64,000 bases of DNA from Streptomyces sp. H27-H5 (GTDB taxonomy: Bacteria; Actinomycetota; Actinomycetes; Streptomycetales; Streptomycetaceae): assembly GCF_026627505.1 (NCBI RefSeq), contig NZ_JAPNLK010000036.1:18008-82007 (forward strand), in the 5' to 3' direction. Positions 7,968 to 15,828 of the stretch are shown piece after piece. The stretch's first letter is position 1, and each line of letters starts with the position of its first letter. The notes under the pieces are model-generated. The model was given only the letters and a program-made list of their open reading frames with translations, ran no database searches and was not told the DNA's origin. The position numbers were made by a program, and so were the translations under genes.

Positions 7968-8993
7968 ATGAACGGGCACGGGCGCAGCGGGGGACGGCCG
8001 ACGCTGGAGGAGGTCGCGGTGCGGGCCGGCGTCGGACGCGGCACGGTCTCCCGGGTGATCAACGGATCCTCCAAGGTCAGCGAGCACACCAGGGTCGCCG
8101 TCGAGGCCGCCGTCGCCGAGCTCGGCTACGTCCCCAACCGGGCCGCCCGGGCCCTCGCCGCGAACCGCACCGACGCCATCGCCCTCGTCATCCCCGAGCC
8201 CGAGGCCCGCTTCTTCGCCGAGCCGTACTTCTCCGACGTGGTGCGCGGAGTCGGCGCCACCCTCGCCGAGACCGACGTCCAACTGGTGCTCACCCTTGCC
8301 GGCAGCGAGCGGGAACGCCGCCGACTGGCCCAGTACCTGTCCGGGCACCGCGTCGACGGGGTGCTGCTGGTCTCCGTGCACGCCGGGGACCCGCTCCCGG
8401 AGCTGCTCGCCGAACTCGGCATCCCCGCGGTGATCAGCGGACGCCGCTCCGCCGACGAGACGCTCCCCAACGTGGACTCCGACAACCTCGCGGGAGCCGC
8501 CGAGGCCGTACGCCACCTCCTCGGCCGGGGCCGGCGCGCGATCGCCACCGTCACCGGACCCCTCGACGTGTACGGCGCCCAGTGCCGCCTCGACGGCTAC
8601 CGCCAGGCCCTCCTGGCCGCCGGGCACCCGGTCGACGAGTCACTGATCGCGGTCGCGGACTTCACCGAGGAGGGCGGCCGCCGGGCCGTGCGCGAGCTGC
8701 TGGACCGCCGACCCGACCTCGACGCCGTCTTCGCCGCCTCCGACGTCATGGCGGCGGGCGCCCGCCGCGAGCTGCGGGCCGCCGGCCGCCGCATCCCGGG
8801 GGACGTGGCACTGGTCGGCTTCGACGACTCGGTGGTGGCCCGCCACATGGACCCGCCGCTGACCAGCGTGCGCCAGCCGATCGAGGAGATGGGCCGCACC
8901 ATGGCACGGGTCCTGCTGGAGCGGATCGCGGGCGAGGCGGGGGAGACGGCGGTCGTCCTGCCGACGGAGCTGGTGGTCCGGGAATCCTCCTGA
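7968..8993 (+). CDS. cebR: LacI-family repressor of cellobiose uptake (CebR)
   Basis: 341 residues. The LacI headpiece is at residues ~8-60 (RPTLEEVAVRAGVGRGTVSR, then VINGSSKVSEHTR and the hinge LGYVPNRAARALA). It is followed by a periplasmic-binding-protein-like sugar domain with VGFDDSVVARHMDPPLTSVR near the end. The ATG at 7968 has a strong Shine-Dalgarno (GGGAGGAA). It is divergent from cebE across the CebR box. It represses cellobiose import genes and, in plant-pathogenic relatives, thaxtomin genes; nothing here suggests the latter. Identification rests on the operator match and gene order. Confidence 0.92.
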   Translation: MNGHGRSGGRPTLEEVAVRAGVGRGTVSRVINGSSKVSEHTRVAVEAAVAELGYVPNRAARALAANRTDAIALVIPEPEARFFAEPYFSDVVRGVGATLAETDVQLVLTLAGSERERRRLAQYLSGHRVDGVLLVSVHAGDPLPELLAELGIPAVISGRRSADETLPNVDSDNLAGAAEAVRHLLGRGRRAIATVTGPLDVYGAQCRLDGYRQALLAAGHPVDESLIAVADFTEEGGRRAVRELLDRRPDLDAVFAASDVMAAGARRELRAAGRRIPGDVALVGFDDSVVARHMDPPLTSVRQPIEEMGRTMARVLLERIAGEAGETAVVLPTELVVRESS

Positions 8994-9000
8994 GCACGCG

Positions 9001-9036
9001 AAAGGCCCCGGCCCGCTCGCGCGGGACGGGGCCTTT
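9001..9036. terminator. Bidirectional hairpin terminator
   Basis: Arms AAAGGCCCCG (9001-9010) and CGGGGCCTTT (9027-9036) pair perfectly around a GC-rich inner stem. It starts 8 bases after the cebR stop and also lies 7 bases beyond the 3' end of the oppositely oriented tRNA-His, so it can end both transcripts. Confidence 0.85.
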
Positions 9037-9042
9037 CCACAG

Positions 9043-9116
9043 GGTGAGTGACGGGACTTGAACCCGCGGCCACCTGGACCACAACCAGGTGCTCTACCAA
9101 CTGAGCTACACCCACC
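9043..9116 (-). tRNA. tRNA-His (GTG anticodon)
   Basis: A full cloverleaf is readable on the minus strand. The acceptor stem GTGGGTG pairs with CACTCAC, the D-arm contains GCTCAGTTGGTAGAGC, and the anticodon loop TTGTGGT has anticodon GTG at 9080-9082. The T-arm has the GGTTCAAGTCC loop. A genomic G at position -1 (9116) faces C73 (9043), the identity element of histidine tRNA. The CCA end is not clearly encoded. It lies between cebR and orn. Confidence 0.96.
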
Positions 9117-9211
9117 ATGTCCGCTCGGAAAACCGACCGGCCGAAGAAAAGCGTACAGGGTCCGGGAGGGTGCTCGCTCCCCCTTTCCCCGCCGCCCACC
9201 TCCGGAGAGTG

Positions 9212-9814
9212 CTACGCGCCGCCCACCATGTGCTTGGCGGCGATGGTGCGGGCCGTGTCCGAGTCGGGTCCGGGCTGCGGCACGAAGACCGCCTCGCGGT
9301 AGTAGCGCAGCTCGGCGATGGACTCCTTGATGTCCGCGAGCGCCCGGTGGTTCCCGTTCTTCGGCGGGCTGTTGAAGTACGCCCGCGGGTACCAGCGGCG
9401 GGCCAGCTCCTTGACCGAGGACACGTCCACGATCCGGTAGTGCATGTAGCTCTCCAGCGCGGCCATGTCGCGCAGCAGGAAGCCGCGGTCGGTGCCGACC
9501 GAGTTCCCGCAGAGCGGAGCCTTGCGGGGCTCCTTGACGTGTTCCCGTACGTACGCCAGGACCTGGGCCTCGGCGTCCGCGAGCGTGGTCCCGCCGGCCA
9601 GCTCGTCGAGCAGGCCGGACGAGGTGTGCATCTCGCGCACCACGTCGGGCATGGTCTCCAGGGAAGCGTCCGGCGGGCGGATCACGATGTCCACGCCTTC
9701 GCCGAGCACGTTGAGCTCCGAGTCGGTGACCAGTGCGGCCACCTCGATAAGTGCGTCGTCCGTCAACGAGAGCCCGGTCATCTCGCAGTCGATCCACACC
9801 ATGCGATCGTTCAT
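9212..9814 (-). CDS. orn: Oligoribonuclease (3'-5' exoribonuclease)
   Basis: 200 residues of the DEDDh exonuclease family. The first acidic motif WIDCEMTGL is at residues 7-15, the second around NSVGTDRGFLL, and the third is NHRALADIKES with the catalytic His and Asp. Orn degrades 2-5 nucleotide RNA leftovers to mononucleotides, a step needed for growth and development in Streptomyces. It is cytoplasmic. The gene lies downstream of adpA on the same strand but behind a strong hairpin, so it is probably transcribed separately. The length and motifs match the family fully. Confidence 0.96.
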   Translation of the reverse strand: MNDRMVWIDCEMTGLSLTDDALIEVAALVTDSELNVLGEGVDIVIRPPDASLETMPDVVREMHTSSGLLDELAGGTTLADAEAQVLAYVREHVKEPRKAPLCGNSVGTDRGFLLRDMAALESYMHYRIVDVSSVKELARRWYPRAYFNSPPKNGNHRALADIKESIAELRYYREAVFVPQPGPDSDTARTIAAKHMVGGA

Positions 9815-9864
9815 GCGCCCACCTTATGCGCTCTTCGCCGGATCGGACCGGGCCCGTACACGCC

Positions 9865-9908
9865 CGAAGGTCCCTCTCGTCGGGGACGGCCGACGAGAGG
9901 GACCTTCG
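9865..9908. terminator. Strong hairpin terminator downstream of adpA
   Basis: Perfect 19-base arms, 9865-9883 and 9890-9908 (CGAAGGTCCC... against ...GGGACCTTCG), with a six-base loop GGACGG. It lies 18 bases past the adpA stop on the minus strand and upstream of orn. Confidence 0.85.
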
Positions 9909-9926
9909 TGGTCCGGGCGGACCGGA

Positions 9927-11099
9927 CTACGCGTGCTCGCGCAGTACCCGGTTCGGCGCGTACAGCTCCGTCACCGACGGACCGGCCGCGGCCAGGGCCG
10001 CCGCCGCCCGCTGGGGCTGCGGAGTGCGCTGGTGCGGAAGCGGGCCTTCCGAGATCTGCGTCACCTGCGACACGTCGGCCTGCGGCCTGCGTGCCCGGTA
10101 CGCGGACCGGTAGGCGGCCGGGGAGGACCCCAGCTGCCGGCGGAAGTGACCGCGCAGCGCGACGGGCGAACGGAACCCGCAGCGCCCGGCGACCTCGTCG
10201 ACCGAATAGTCGGAGGTCTCCAGCAGCCGCTGTGCCTGGAGCACCCGCTGGGTGATCAGCCACTGGAGCGGCGCGCTGCCGGTGAGCGAACGGAACCGCC
10301 GGTCGAAGGTGCGCCTGCTCATGTAGGCGCGGGCGGCCAGCGTCTCCACGTCGAACTGCTCGTGGAGGTGTTCCAGTGCCCAGGCGACGACCTCGGCGAG
10401 CGGGTCCGCGCCGATCTCTTCCGGAAGCGACCGGTCGAGATAGCGTTCCTGGCCACCCGTGCGGCGCGGCGGCACGACGAGTCGGCGGGCCAGAGCCCCG
10501 GCCGCCTCGCTGCCGTGGTCCGTGCGCACGATGTGCAGGCACAGGTCGATTCCGGCCGCGGTGCCCGCGGACGTCAGCACGTCGCCGTCGTCGACGAACA
10601 GCTCGCGCGGGTCGACGTGGACGGACGGGTACCGCTTGGCCAGCGTCGGCGCGTACATCCAGTGCGTCGTGGCGGGCCGGCCGTCCAGCAGACCGGCGGC
10701 GGCGAGCACGAAGGCTCCCGTGCACAGTCCGACGATCCGGGCACCTTCCTCGTGCGCCAGACGCAGTGCGTCGAGCGCCTCCGGAGGCGGCGGTGAAGTG
10801 ATGGAGCGCCAGGCCGGAACGACGACCGTGCCTGCCCGGGCGATCGCCTCCAACCCGTACGGCGCGGTCAGTTCGAGTCCGCCGGTGGTCCGCAGCGGAC
10901 CGTCCTCACCGGCGCACACGAGCAGTCGATAGCGTGGAACTCCCGCGTCCTGCCGGTCGATGCCGAACACGGAGAGTGGAATGGAACTCTCGAAGATCGG
11001 GCCGCCGCTGAACAGCAGCACGGCGACGATCTCTCTGCGGCGACGCCCCGCGAGCTTCCGGCCCGCGTCCGCGACGACGGCGGTGGAATCCTGGCTCAT
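9927..11099 (-). CDS. adpA: AdpA, AraC-family central regulator of development
   Basis: 390 residues with two domains. An N-terminal DJ-1/PfpI-like dimerisation domain (~25-195) has GLCTGAFVLAAAGLLDG and ATTHW. A C-terminal AraC/XylS DNA-binding domain (~235-335) has MSRRTFDRRFRSLTG and the second HTH QRLLETSDYSVDEVAGRCGF. AdpA is the A-factor-cascade activator of morphological and secondary-metabolism genes. Its placement beside orn matches other Streptomyces. Oddly, no in-frame TTA codon occurs anywhere in the gene; the linker leucine at residue ~225 (10425-10427) uses the rare codon CTT. The orthologues I know carry a TTA that makes translation depend on bldA. The stop is followed by a strong terminator. 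Confidence 0.94.
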   Translation of the reverse strand: MSQDSTAVVADAGRKLAGRRRREIVAVLLFSGGPIFESSIPLSVFGIDRQDAGVPRYRLLVCAGEDGPLRTTGGLELTAPYGLEAIARAGTVVVPAWRSITSPPPPEALDALRLAHEEGARIVGLCTGAFVLAAAGLLDGRPATTHWMYAPTLAKRYPSVHVDPRELFVDDGDVLTSAGTAAGIDLCLHIVRTDHGSEAAGALARRLVVPPRRTGGQERYLDRSLPEEIGADPLAEVVAWALEHLHEQFDVETLAARAYMSRRTFDRRFRSLTGSAPLQWLITQRVLQAQRLLETSDYSVDEVAGRCGFRSPVALRGHFRRQLGSSPAAYRSAYRARRPQADVSQVTQISEGPLPHQRTPQPQRAAAALAAAGPSVTELYAPNRVLREHA

Positions 11100-11475
11100 G
11101 GCGCTAAGCCCCCCTTGGGTGTCGCGACTCCTTGGTCTGGTCGCACCTGCACGTTTCCCCTCGGCCTTGCACGTGGATCCCCCGCCGTAAATACATGATC
11201 GAATCTACTGCGTCCCGTGGTGTCGGCGTGACAAGTTCAGCACGCAGCGCTATGTCGACTTGGCAACTTGGCGAAAAGCATTCGATCAGTAAGGGTTCCA
11301 CTCCGCTACCCGTGCGGGAAGCGCAGAGTCTGGCCATGGCCAGTACCCATAGGGTCGTGAGCCCCCCGAGGCTCTGTCGTCGCTGGTGATGGGGGGGTTG
11401 GGGGGACATTCCGGCAAGGGGGGCGACCTGCCGGGAAGTTGGCTGAAAACAGGCGGGTGTGTACGTGCGAATCGG
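11100..11475. promoter_or_regulatory. adpA upstream (promoter/leader) region
   Basis: About 375 bases without a convincing gene between adpA and the next minus-strand gene. It is less GC-rich than its surroundings. Around 11229-11300 are AT-rich blocks and two TGGC-containing motifs on the + strand (TTGGCAACTTGGCGAAAAGC). AdpA sites have the loose consensus TGGCSNGWWY and AdpA represses its own gene in other species, but neither motif here fits it exactly. A long untranslated leader is known for adpA elsewhere. Confidence 0.5.
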
Positions 11476-11943
11476 TCAGTCGAGAGGGGAGACGCCCCCG
11501 GAACCGTGGCAACCGCGGTGTGAACCGGCCCCGCCGCGCGAGTGCCGGCCGCGCCGGTCGGACGGGGCCGGCTCCTCGACGAGCACCCGGGCCGCGGACC
11601 GCTCCGCCTTCTCGGAGTGACGCAGCAACACCCGGCAGGCGGCGGTGACGGCGGCGAGGCCCAGGGTCGCGACGGCCGCCCCGCCGAAGGAGGTTCCGTA
11701 GACGACCAGGACCACGGGGACGAGCAGACAGCTGAAGGCGGCCCACCGCACCACGTCACCCGCGGGGTCGTCGTGCGGGGGGCGAGCGCGACGCACGGAA
11801 GAGTGAAGAGGAACGGGCGAGAAACGCGATGACGCGTCGTCGGAGTGGGCGCCGGAGTGGATGCCGGAACGCACGGGCGTGCCGGACGGGACGGAACGCG
11901 TCGACGGAGCGGGCTGGACGGCATGAACCGGATGGCCGGGCAC
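11476..11943 (-). CDS. Small membrane protein with two predicted helices, function unknown
   Basis: 155 residues from GTG 11943, chosen because AGGGAG lies 9 bases upstream. The N-terminal ~65 residues are polar and Pro/Ser-rich. Two hydrophobic segments follow (WAAFSCLLVPVVLVVYGTSF and AAVATLGLAAVTAACRVLL), then a basic tail rich in His/Arg/Gly. I do not recognise a named family. Codon positions show the strong third-position GC of real Streptomyces genes. It sits between the adpA promoter region and a divergent universal stress protein. Confidence 0.6.
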   Translation of the reverse strand: MPGHPVHAVQPAPSTRSVPSGTPVRSGIHSGAHSDDASSRFSPVPLHSSVRRARPPHDDPAGDVVRWAAFSCLLVPVVLVVYGTSFGGAAVATLGLAAVTAACRVLLRHSEKAERSAARVLVEEPAPSDRRGRHSRGGAGSHRGCHGSGGVSPLD

Positions 11944-12153
11944 GGTGTACTCCCTGCGGGCGCTTCCTGGACGGTCGGACGTCTGTCCAACGGCGGGCGG
12001 AGGGGCTCGGTCACTGCGCGCACGGGTGGTGCCCGCCCCGCTCGTCACTGGCTGTAGGGGCCAGCGGACATTGCCAACGCGGCGCCGCTCCGGCATGCTC
12101 CCTGGGACGCTCTCCAAGGGCGGCATGCCCTGTGCAGGACAGGAGTGTCGCCG

Positions 12154-12167
12154 TACCCTGGAGGGTA
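12154..12167. promoter_or_regulatory. Inverted repeat upstream of the stress protein gene
   Basis: TACCCT-GG-AGGGTA, 6-base arms with a two-base centre, ~97 bases before the universal stress protein start at 12264 and within the divergent intergenic region. It may be an operator; the binding protein is unknown. Confidence 0.35.
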
Positions 12168-12263
12168 TGGGCTTGGGAAGATGCTTCCCGGACAGAGCTC
12201 CGTCACACTGCGTCGCCGATATCGCCCCTGTCGCTTCCCCCGAGGACCCTTCGCCGAGACACC

Positions 12264-12794
12264 ATGGCCGGTCACGAATTCTCCGAACCCGCGGACCGCA
12301 AGCGCAAACCCCTCGCCGACTCCGCGTCGGCCGACCTGCGCGCGGTGGAACAGACGCGCCATCCCTGCGACCCGGCCTTCCGGCACGGCGTCGTGGTGGG
12401 CTTCGACGGCTCGACCTCCAGTGAGCGGGCCCTCGCGTACGCCATCGGGATGGCCCGACGCTCCGGATCCGGTCTGATCATCGTGCACGTGGCCAATCGA
12501 CTGCCCACGACGGTGTGGGCCGGCTGCGAGCCGCCCGTCTTCGTGGACGTCCCCGACCATCGCACCGAGGTGCTGGGGCTGGAGCTGGCCTGCGCGGACT
12601 ACCTGTCCGAGGTGCCGTGGATCCTGGTCGAGCGGGGCGGGGACATCTGCCACGAGCTGGAGGAGGTCGGCCGGGAGTACTCGGCGGACGCCATCGTGGT
12701 CGGTTCCACGCACGGCATCGTGGGCCGGATCTTCGGCTCGGTGGCGGGCCGACTGGCCAAGCGGGCCCAGCGACCGGTCGTTGTCATTCCGTGA
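12264..12794 (+). CDS. Universal stress protein (UspA family)
   Basis: 176 residues with a ~38-residue polar N-terminal extension. The Usp fold begins at VVVGFDGSTSSERAL and ends with the ATP-binding signature VVGSTHGIVGRIFGSVAGRL (G-2x-G-9x-G-S type) followed by AQRPVVVIP. Usp proteins are cytoplasmic nucleotide-binding proteins induced by stress or energy limitation; the precise role is usually unclear. ATG 12264 is chosen because the domain starts soon after it and upstream frames lack Usp-like sequence. The single Usp domain and ATP motif make this a one-domain, ATP-binding type. Confidence 0.88.
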   Translation: MAGHEFSEPADRKRKPLADSASADLRAVEQTRHPCDPAFRHGVVVGFDGSTSSERALAYAIGMARRSGSGLIIVHVANRLPTTVWAGCEPPVFVDVPDHRTEVLGLELACADYLSEVPWILVERGGDICHELEEVGREYSADAIVVGSTHGIVGRIFGSVAGRLAKRAQRPVVVIP

Positions 12795-12893
12795 CCCTCT
12801 GTACGCCGTTCGTGCGGTTGTGAACCCTCATGTAAAGGGTAGATAAATGCTGCTGGGACGCAGCAAACAACTGCAGATCGAAGGGAGCCCGCC

Positions 12894-13463
12894 GTGGACA
12901 ACGGTGTCTCTGCGGGAAGCACGGCCTCTACTTCGACCCTCGGGCACATTGCCCTGGGTCTCACCCTTCTCGCGTTCGGTATCGGCCACACCGGCATCAT
13001 CGACGGTGTGAGCGCCGCGAACTCCGTGTCGCTGGCCACCTACGTCGGCGGTCTCGCCCTGTTCGTCCTCGGGATCCTCGAGTTCCGGGGCGGCGACGGC
13101 TTCAACGGCACGGCGTTCGCCGGACTCGGCGCCTTCTGGTTCACCTGGGCCGCGGGGGCCGACGGAAAGGTTTCGGCGGATGCGGCCGGGGCGTTCCTCG
13201 TCCTGTTCGCCCTGCTCGGCCTGACCCTCACGGTGGGGGCGGCGAGCGGACTGTTCGGCCAGGGCGTGTACGCCCTGTTCACCCTCTCCCTGCTGCTCCT
13301 CGCGGTGGGGGCCTTCGCCGACAGCGGCCTGCTCGCCAAGATCGCCGGGTGGGTGGCGGCGGTCGCCGGGCTGCTGGCCTGGTACGGGGCCACGGCCGCG
13401 CTGGCGCACTGGCCGGTGGCGCTCGGCAGCAGGGCCCGCAGGGACGCGGTGCCCGCGAGCTGA
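12894..13463 (+). CDS. GPR1/FUN34/YaaH (acetate uptake transporter) family protein
   Basis: 189 residues and six hydrophobic segments, as in SatP/YaaH acetate-succinate channels. Typical features are the first helix LGHIALGLTLLAFGIGHTGI, the FxGxGxF-like segment FAGLGAFWFTWAAG and the narrow-pore-type LLAWYGATAAL near the end. The family moves monocarboxylates such as acetate across the membrane, often with protons. The GTG start at 12894 has the Shine-Dalgarno GAAGGGA, and a TAGATA -10-like box is ~50 bases upstream. The usual NPAPLGL signature of characterised members is not obvious, so the substrate is uncertain. Confidence 0.75.
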   Translation: MDNGVSAGSTASTSTLGHIALGLTLLAFGIGHTGIIDGVSAANSVSLATYVGGLALFVLGILEFRGGDGFNGTAFAGLGAFWFTWAAGADGKVSADAAGAFLVLFALLGLTLTVGAASGLFGQGVYALFTLSLLLLAVGAFADSGLLAKIAGWVAAVAGLLAWYGATAALAHWPVALGSRARRDAVPAS

Positions 13464-13489
13464 GCCGTACGAGGGAGCCGTGAGGAACG

Positions 13490-13530
13490 CGGAAGGCCCC
13501 CGGGGGACGCGATCCCCCGGGGGCCTTCCG
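13490..13530. terminator. Bidirectional terminator between convergent genes
   Basis: Perfect 18-base arms, 13490-13507 and 13513-13530 (CGGAAGGCCCCCGGGGGA against its complement), with loop CGCGA. It lies between the YaaH-like gene (stop 13463) and the convergent glmS (stop 13555) and can serve both. Confidence 0.88.
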
Positions 13531-13554
13531 TGCGTGTTGCGTCCGACCGCTCGA

Positions 13555-15372
13555 CTACTCGACGGTGACCGACTTGGCCAGGTTGCGCGGCTTGTCGATG
13601 TCTCGGCCCAGGGCCAGGGCGGTGTGGTACGCCAGGAGCTGGAGCGGGATGCCCATCAGGATCGGGTCGAGCTCGTCCTCGTTCTTGGGGACGAGGATCG
13701 TGTGGTCGGCCTTCTCCTGCTCGCGGTGGGCGACCGCGAGGATGCGGCCGCTGCGGGCCTTGATCTCCTCCAGCGCCGCGCGGTTCTTCTCCAGCAGGTC
13801 GTCGTCCGGGACGATCGCGACCGTCGGCATCGCCGGCTCGATGAGCGCGAGCGGGCCGTGCTTGAGCTCGGAGGCCGGGTAGGCCTCGGCGTGGATGTAG
13901 GAGATCTCCTTGAGCTTCAGGGAGGCCTCCAGGGCCACCGGGTAACCGCGCACCCGGCCGATGAACATCATCGACTTGGCGTCGGCGTACTCGGCCGCCA
14001 GCTTCTTGATGTCCTCTTCGCCTTCGAGGATCTCCTGGATCTGCGCGGGCAGCTTGCGCAGGCCCTCGATGATCCGCTTGCCGTCGGTGACCGAGAGGTC
14101 CCGGATCCGGCCGAGGTGCACGGCGAGCAGCGCGAAGGCCACGACCGTGTTGGTGAAGCACTTGGTGGAGACGACGCAGACCTCGGGGCCGGCGTGCACG
14201 TACACGCCGCCGTCGGCCTCGCGGGCGATGGCGGAGCCGACGACGTTCACGACGCCGAGGACGCGGGCGCCCTTGCGCTTGAGTTCCTGGACGGCCGCGA
14301 GGACGTCGTAGGTCTCGCCGGACTGGGAGACCGCGATGTAGAGGGTGTCGGGGTCCACGACCGGGTTGCGGTAGCGGAACTCGGAGGCCGGCTCGGCGTC
14401 GGCGGGGATGCGGGCCAGGCCCTCGATGAGGCCGGCGCCGATCAGACCCGCGTGGTACGAGGTGCCGCAGCCCAGGATCTTGACCCGGCGGATGCCGCGC
14501 GCCTCGCGGGGGTCCAGGTTCAGGCCGCCCAGGTGCACGGTGTTGAAGCGGTCGTCGATCCGCCCGCGCAGGACGCGGTCGACCGCGTCGGACTGCTCGG
14601 AGATCTCCTTGTGCATGTACGTGTCGTGACCGCCCATGTCGTACGAGGCGGCCTCCCACTCCACGGTCTCGGGCGTGGCGGTGGTCGTCGTGCCGGAGGT
14701 GGTGTAGGTGCGGAAGTCGTCGGCCTTGAGGGTGGCCATCTCGCCGTCGTCGAGGGTGACGATCTGGCGGGTGTGGGCGACCAGCGCGGCGACGTCCGAG
14801 GCGACGAACATCTCCTTCTCGCCGATGCCGAGGACGACCGGGGAGCCGTTGCGGGCCACGACGATGCGGTCCGGGAAGTCGGCGTGCATGACGGCGATGC
14901 CGTACGTGCCCTCGATGACCTTGACGGCCTCGCGGACCTTCTCCTCCAGGGTGTCGGCCGTGGAGCGGGCGACGAGGTGCACGATGACCTCGGTGTCGGT
15001 CTCCGAGAGGAAGACGACGCCCTCGGACTCCAGCTTGGCGCGCAGCTCGGAGGCGTTGTCCACGATGCCGTTGTGGACGACCGCGACCTGGTTGTCGGCG
15101 TCCAGGTGCGGGTGCGAGTTGATGTCGCTCGGGGCGCCGTGGGTGGCCCACCGGGTGTGGGCGATGCCGGTGGTGCCGGCGAAGCGCTTGGGGACCCGGG
15201 ACTCCAGCTCGCGGACGCGACCCTTGGCCTTGACGACCTTCAGGGCCGCGGACTTCGGGCTGTTGACGACGATGCCGGCGGAGTCGTAACCCCGGTACTC
15301 CAACCGCTGGAGGCCTTCCAGCAGCAGCGGTGCCACGTCGCGCTTGCCGATGTAACCCACGATTCCGCACAT
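13555..15372 (-). CDS. glmS: Glutamine-fructose-6-phosphate aminotransferase (isomerizing)
   Basis: 605 residues, the full GlmS length. The N-terminal class II amidotransferase begins MCGIVGYIG with Cys as residue 2, the nucleophile. Substrate loops YRGYDSAG and HTRWATHG follow. Two SIS domains bind the sugar phosphate (SQSGETYDVLAAV and the later SEL-K-G-P loop SELKHGPLALI), and the protein ends KSVTVE. It makes glucosamine-6-phosphate for cell wall and amino sugars. No ribozyme-like leader is seen in the 70 bases upstream. Streptomyces often carry two glmS genes; this one is in the adpA neighbourhood. Confidence 0.95.
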   Translation of the reverse strand: MCGIVGYIGKRDVAPLLLEGLQRLEYRGYDSAGIVVNSPKSAALKVVKAKGRVRELESRVPKRFAGTTGIAHTRWATHGAPSDINSHPHLDADNQVAVVHNGIVDNASELRAKLESEGVVFLSETDTEVIVHLVARSTADTLEEKVREAVKVIEGTYGIAVMHADFPDRIVVARNGSPVVLGIGEKEMFVASDVAALVAHTRQIVTLDDGEMATLKADDFRTYTTSGTTTTATPETVEWEAASYDMGGHDTYMHKEISEQSDAVDRVLRGRIDDRFNTVHLGGLNLDPREARGIRRVKILGCGTSYHAGLIGAGLIEGLARIPADAEPASEFRYRNPVVDPDTLYIAVSQSGETYDVLAAVQELKRKGARVLGVVNVVGSAIAREADGGVYVHAGPEVCVVSTKCFTNTVVAFALLAVHLGRIRDLSVTDGKRIIEGLRKLPAQIQEILEGEEDIKKLAAEYADAKSMMFIGRVRGYPVALEASLKLKEISYIHAEAYPASELKHGPLALIEPAMPTVAIVPDDDLLEKNRAALEEIKARSGRILAVAHREQEKADHTILVPKNEDELDPILMGIPLQLLAYHTALALGRDIDKPRNLAKSVTVE

Positions 15373-15445
15373 ACGGTCTTGCCCCTCCTGAAGTCCTGAA
15401 CGAGTGCTCCGGTCGTCTCCGCGCGTCCGTCCGCGCGGTCACCGG

Positions 15446-15721
15446 TCAGCCGTAGACGATGCGGCGCAGCTGCCGGAGCGAGAGCTCCGGCGGCGCCACG
15501 GCGCGGTGCGGCAGTTCGGCCGCTATCCGCTCGAAGATCTCCGTGTTGACCGCGCCACCGGACTGCAGTTCGCGGTGGCGGCGGCGGACGAATTCCTCCG
15601 TCGTCTCGTCGAAGTAGGCGAGCACGTCGAGTACCACCCGGGCCGCCTCGCCCCGCTGGAGCGAGGTGCTGCGCACCAGGTGGTCGACGAGATCGTCATG
15701 CGACGGGCGGCGGTCGAGCAC
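15446..15721 (-). CDS. Small conserved-type helical protein, function unknown
   Basis: 91 residues from GTG 15721. The sequence is charged and helical, without membrane segments or signal peptide: LDRRPSHDDLVDHLVR, then RRRHRELQSGGAVNT and the end LSLRQLRRIVYG. There is no clear ribosome-binding site; a TATCTA element lies 3-8 bases before the GTG, too close for a perfect leaderless start but suggestive. It lies just upstream of glmS on the same strand, ~70 bases away. I do not recognise the family. Composition supports real coding. Confidence 0.6.
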   Translation of the reverse strand: MLDRRPSHDDLVDHLVRSTSLQRGEAARVVLDVLAYFDETTEEFVRRRHRELQSGGAVNTEIFERIAAELPHRAVAPPELSLRQLRRIVYG

Positions 15722-15757
15722 CCGTAGATACTGGCGGGATGTGGGTCGGAATGCAAA

Positions 15758-15783
15758 GATCCTGCCCGAATTCGGGCAGGATC
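15758..15783. promoter_or_regulatory. 26-base perfect palindrome
   Basis: Each half is 13 bases (GATCCTGCCCGAA and its complement) with no central spacer. It lies 37 bases upstream of the small gene's GTG and 45 bases past the stop of the DUF4429 gene. It could be a terminator for the latter or an operator of the former. The zero spacer suits a dimer-binding site as much as a hairpin. Confidence 0.6.
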
Positions 15784-15828
15784 GGGCTGGTCTGGACCAG
15801 GAGAATGGGTAATTCCGGTCTTGGTCGG

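Noticed and set aside
11104..11409. Possible 101-codon gene upstream of adpA (minus strand)
   Set aside because: No ribosome-binding site and irregular codon-position GC; it is better explained as adpA leader/promoter.
13480..15399. 639-codon + strand frame opposite glmS
   Set aside because: Same reason: glmS on the other strand is complete with all motifs.
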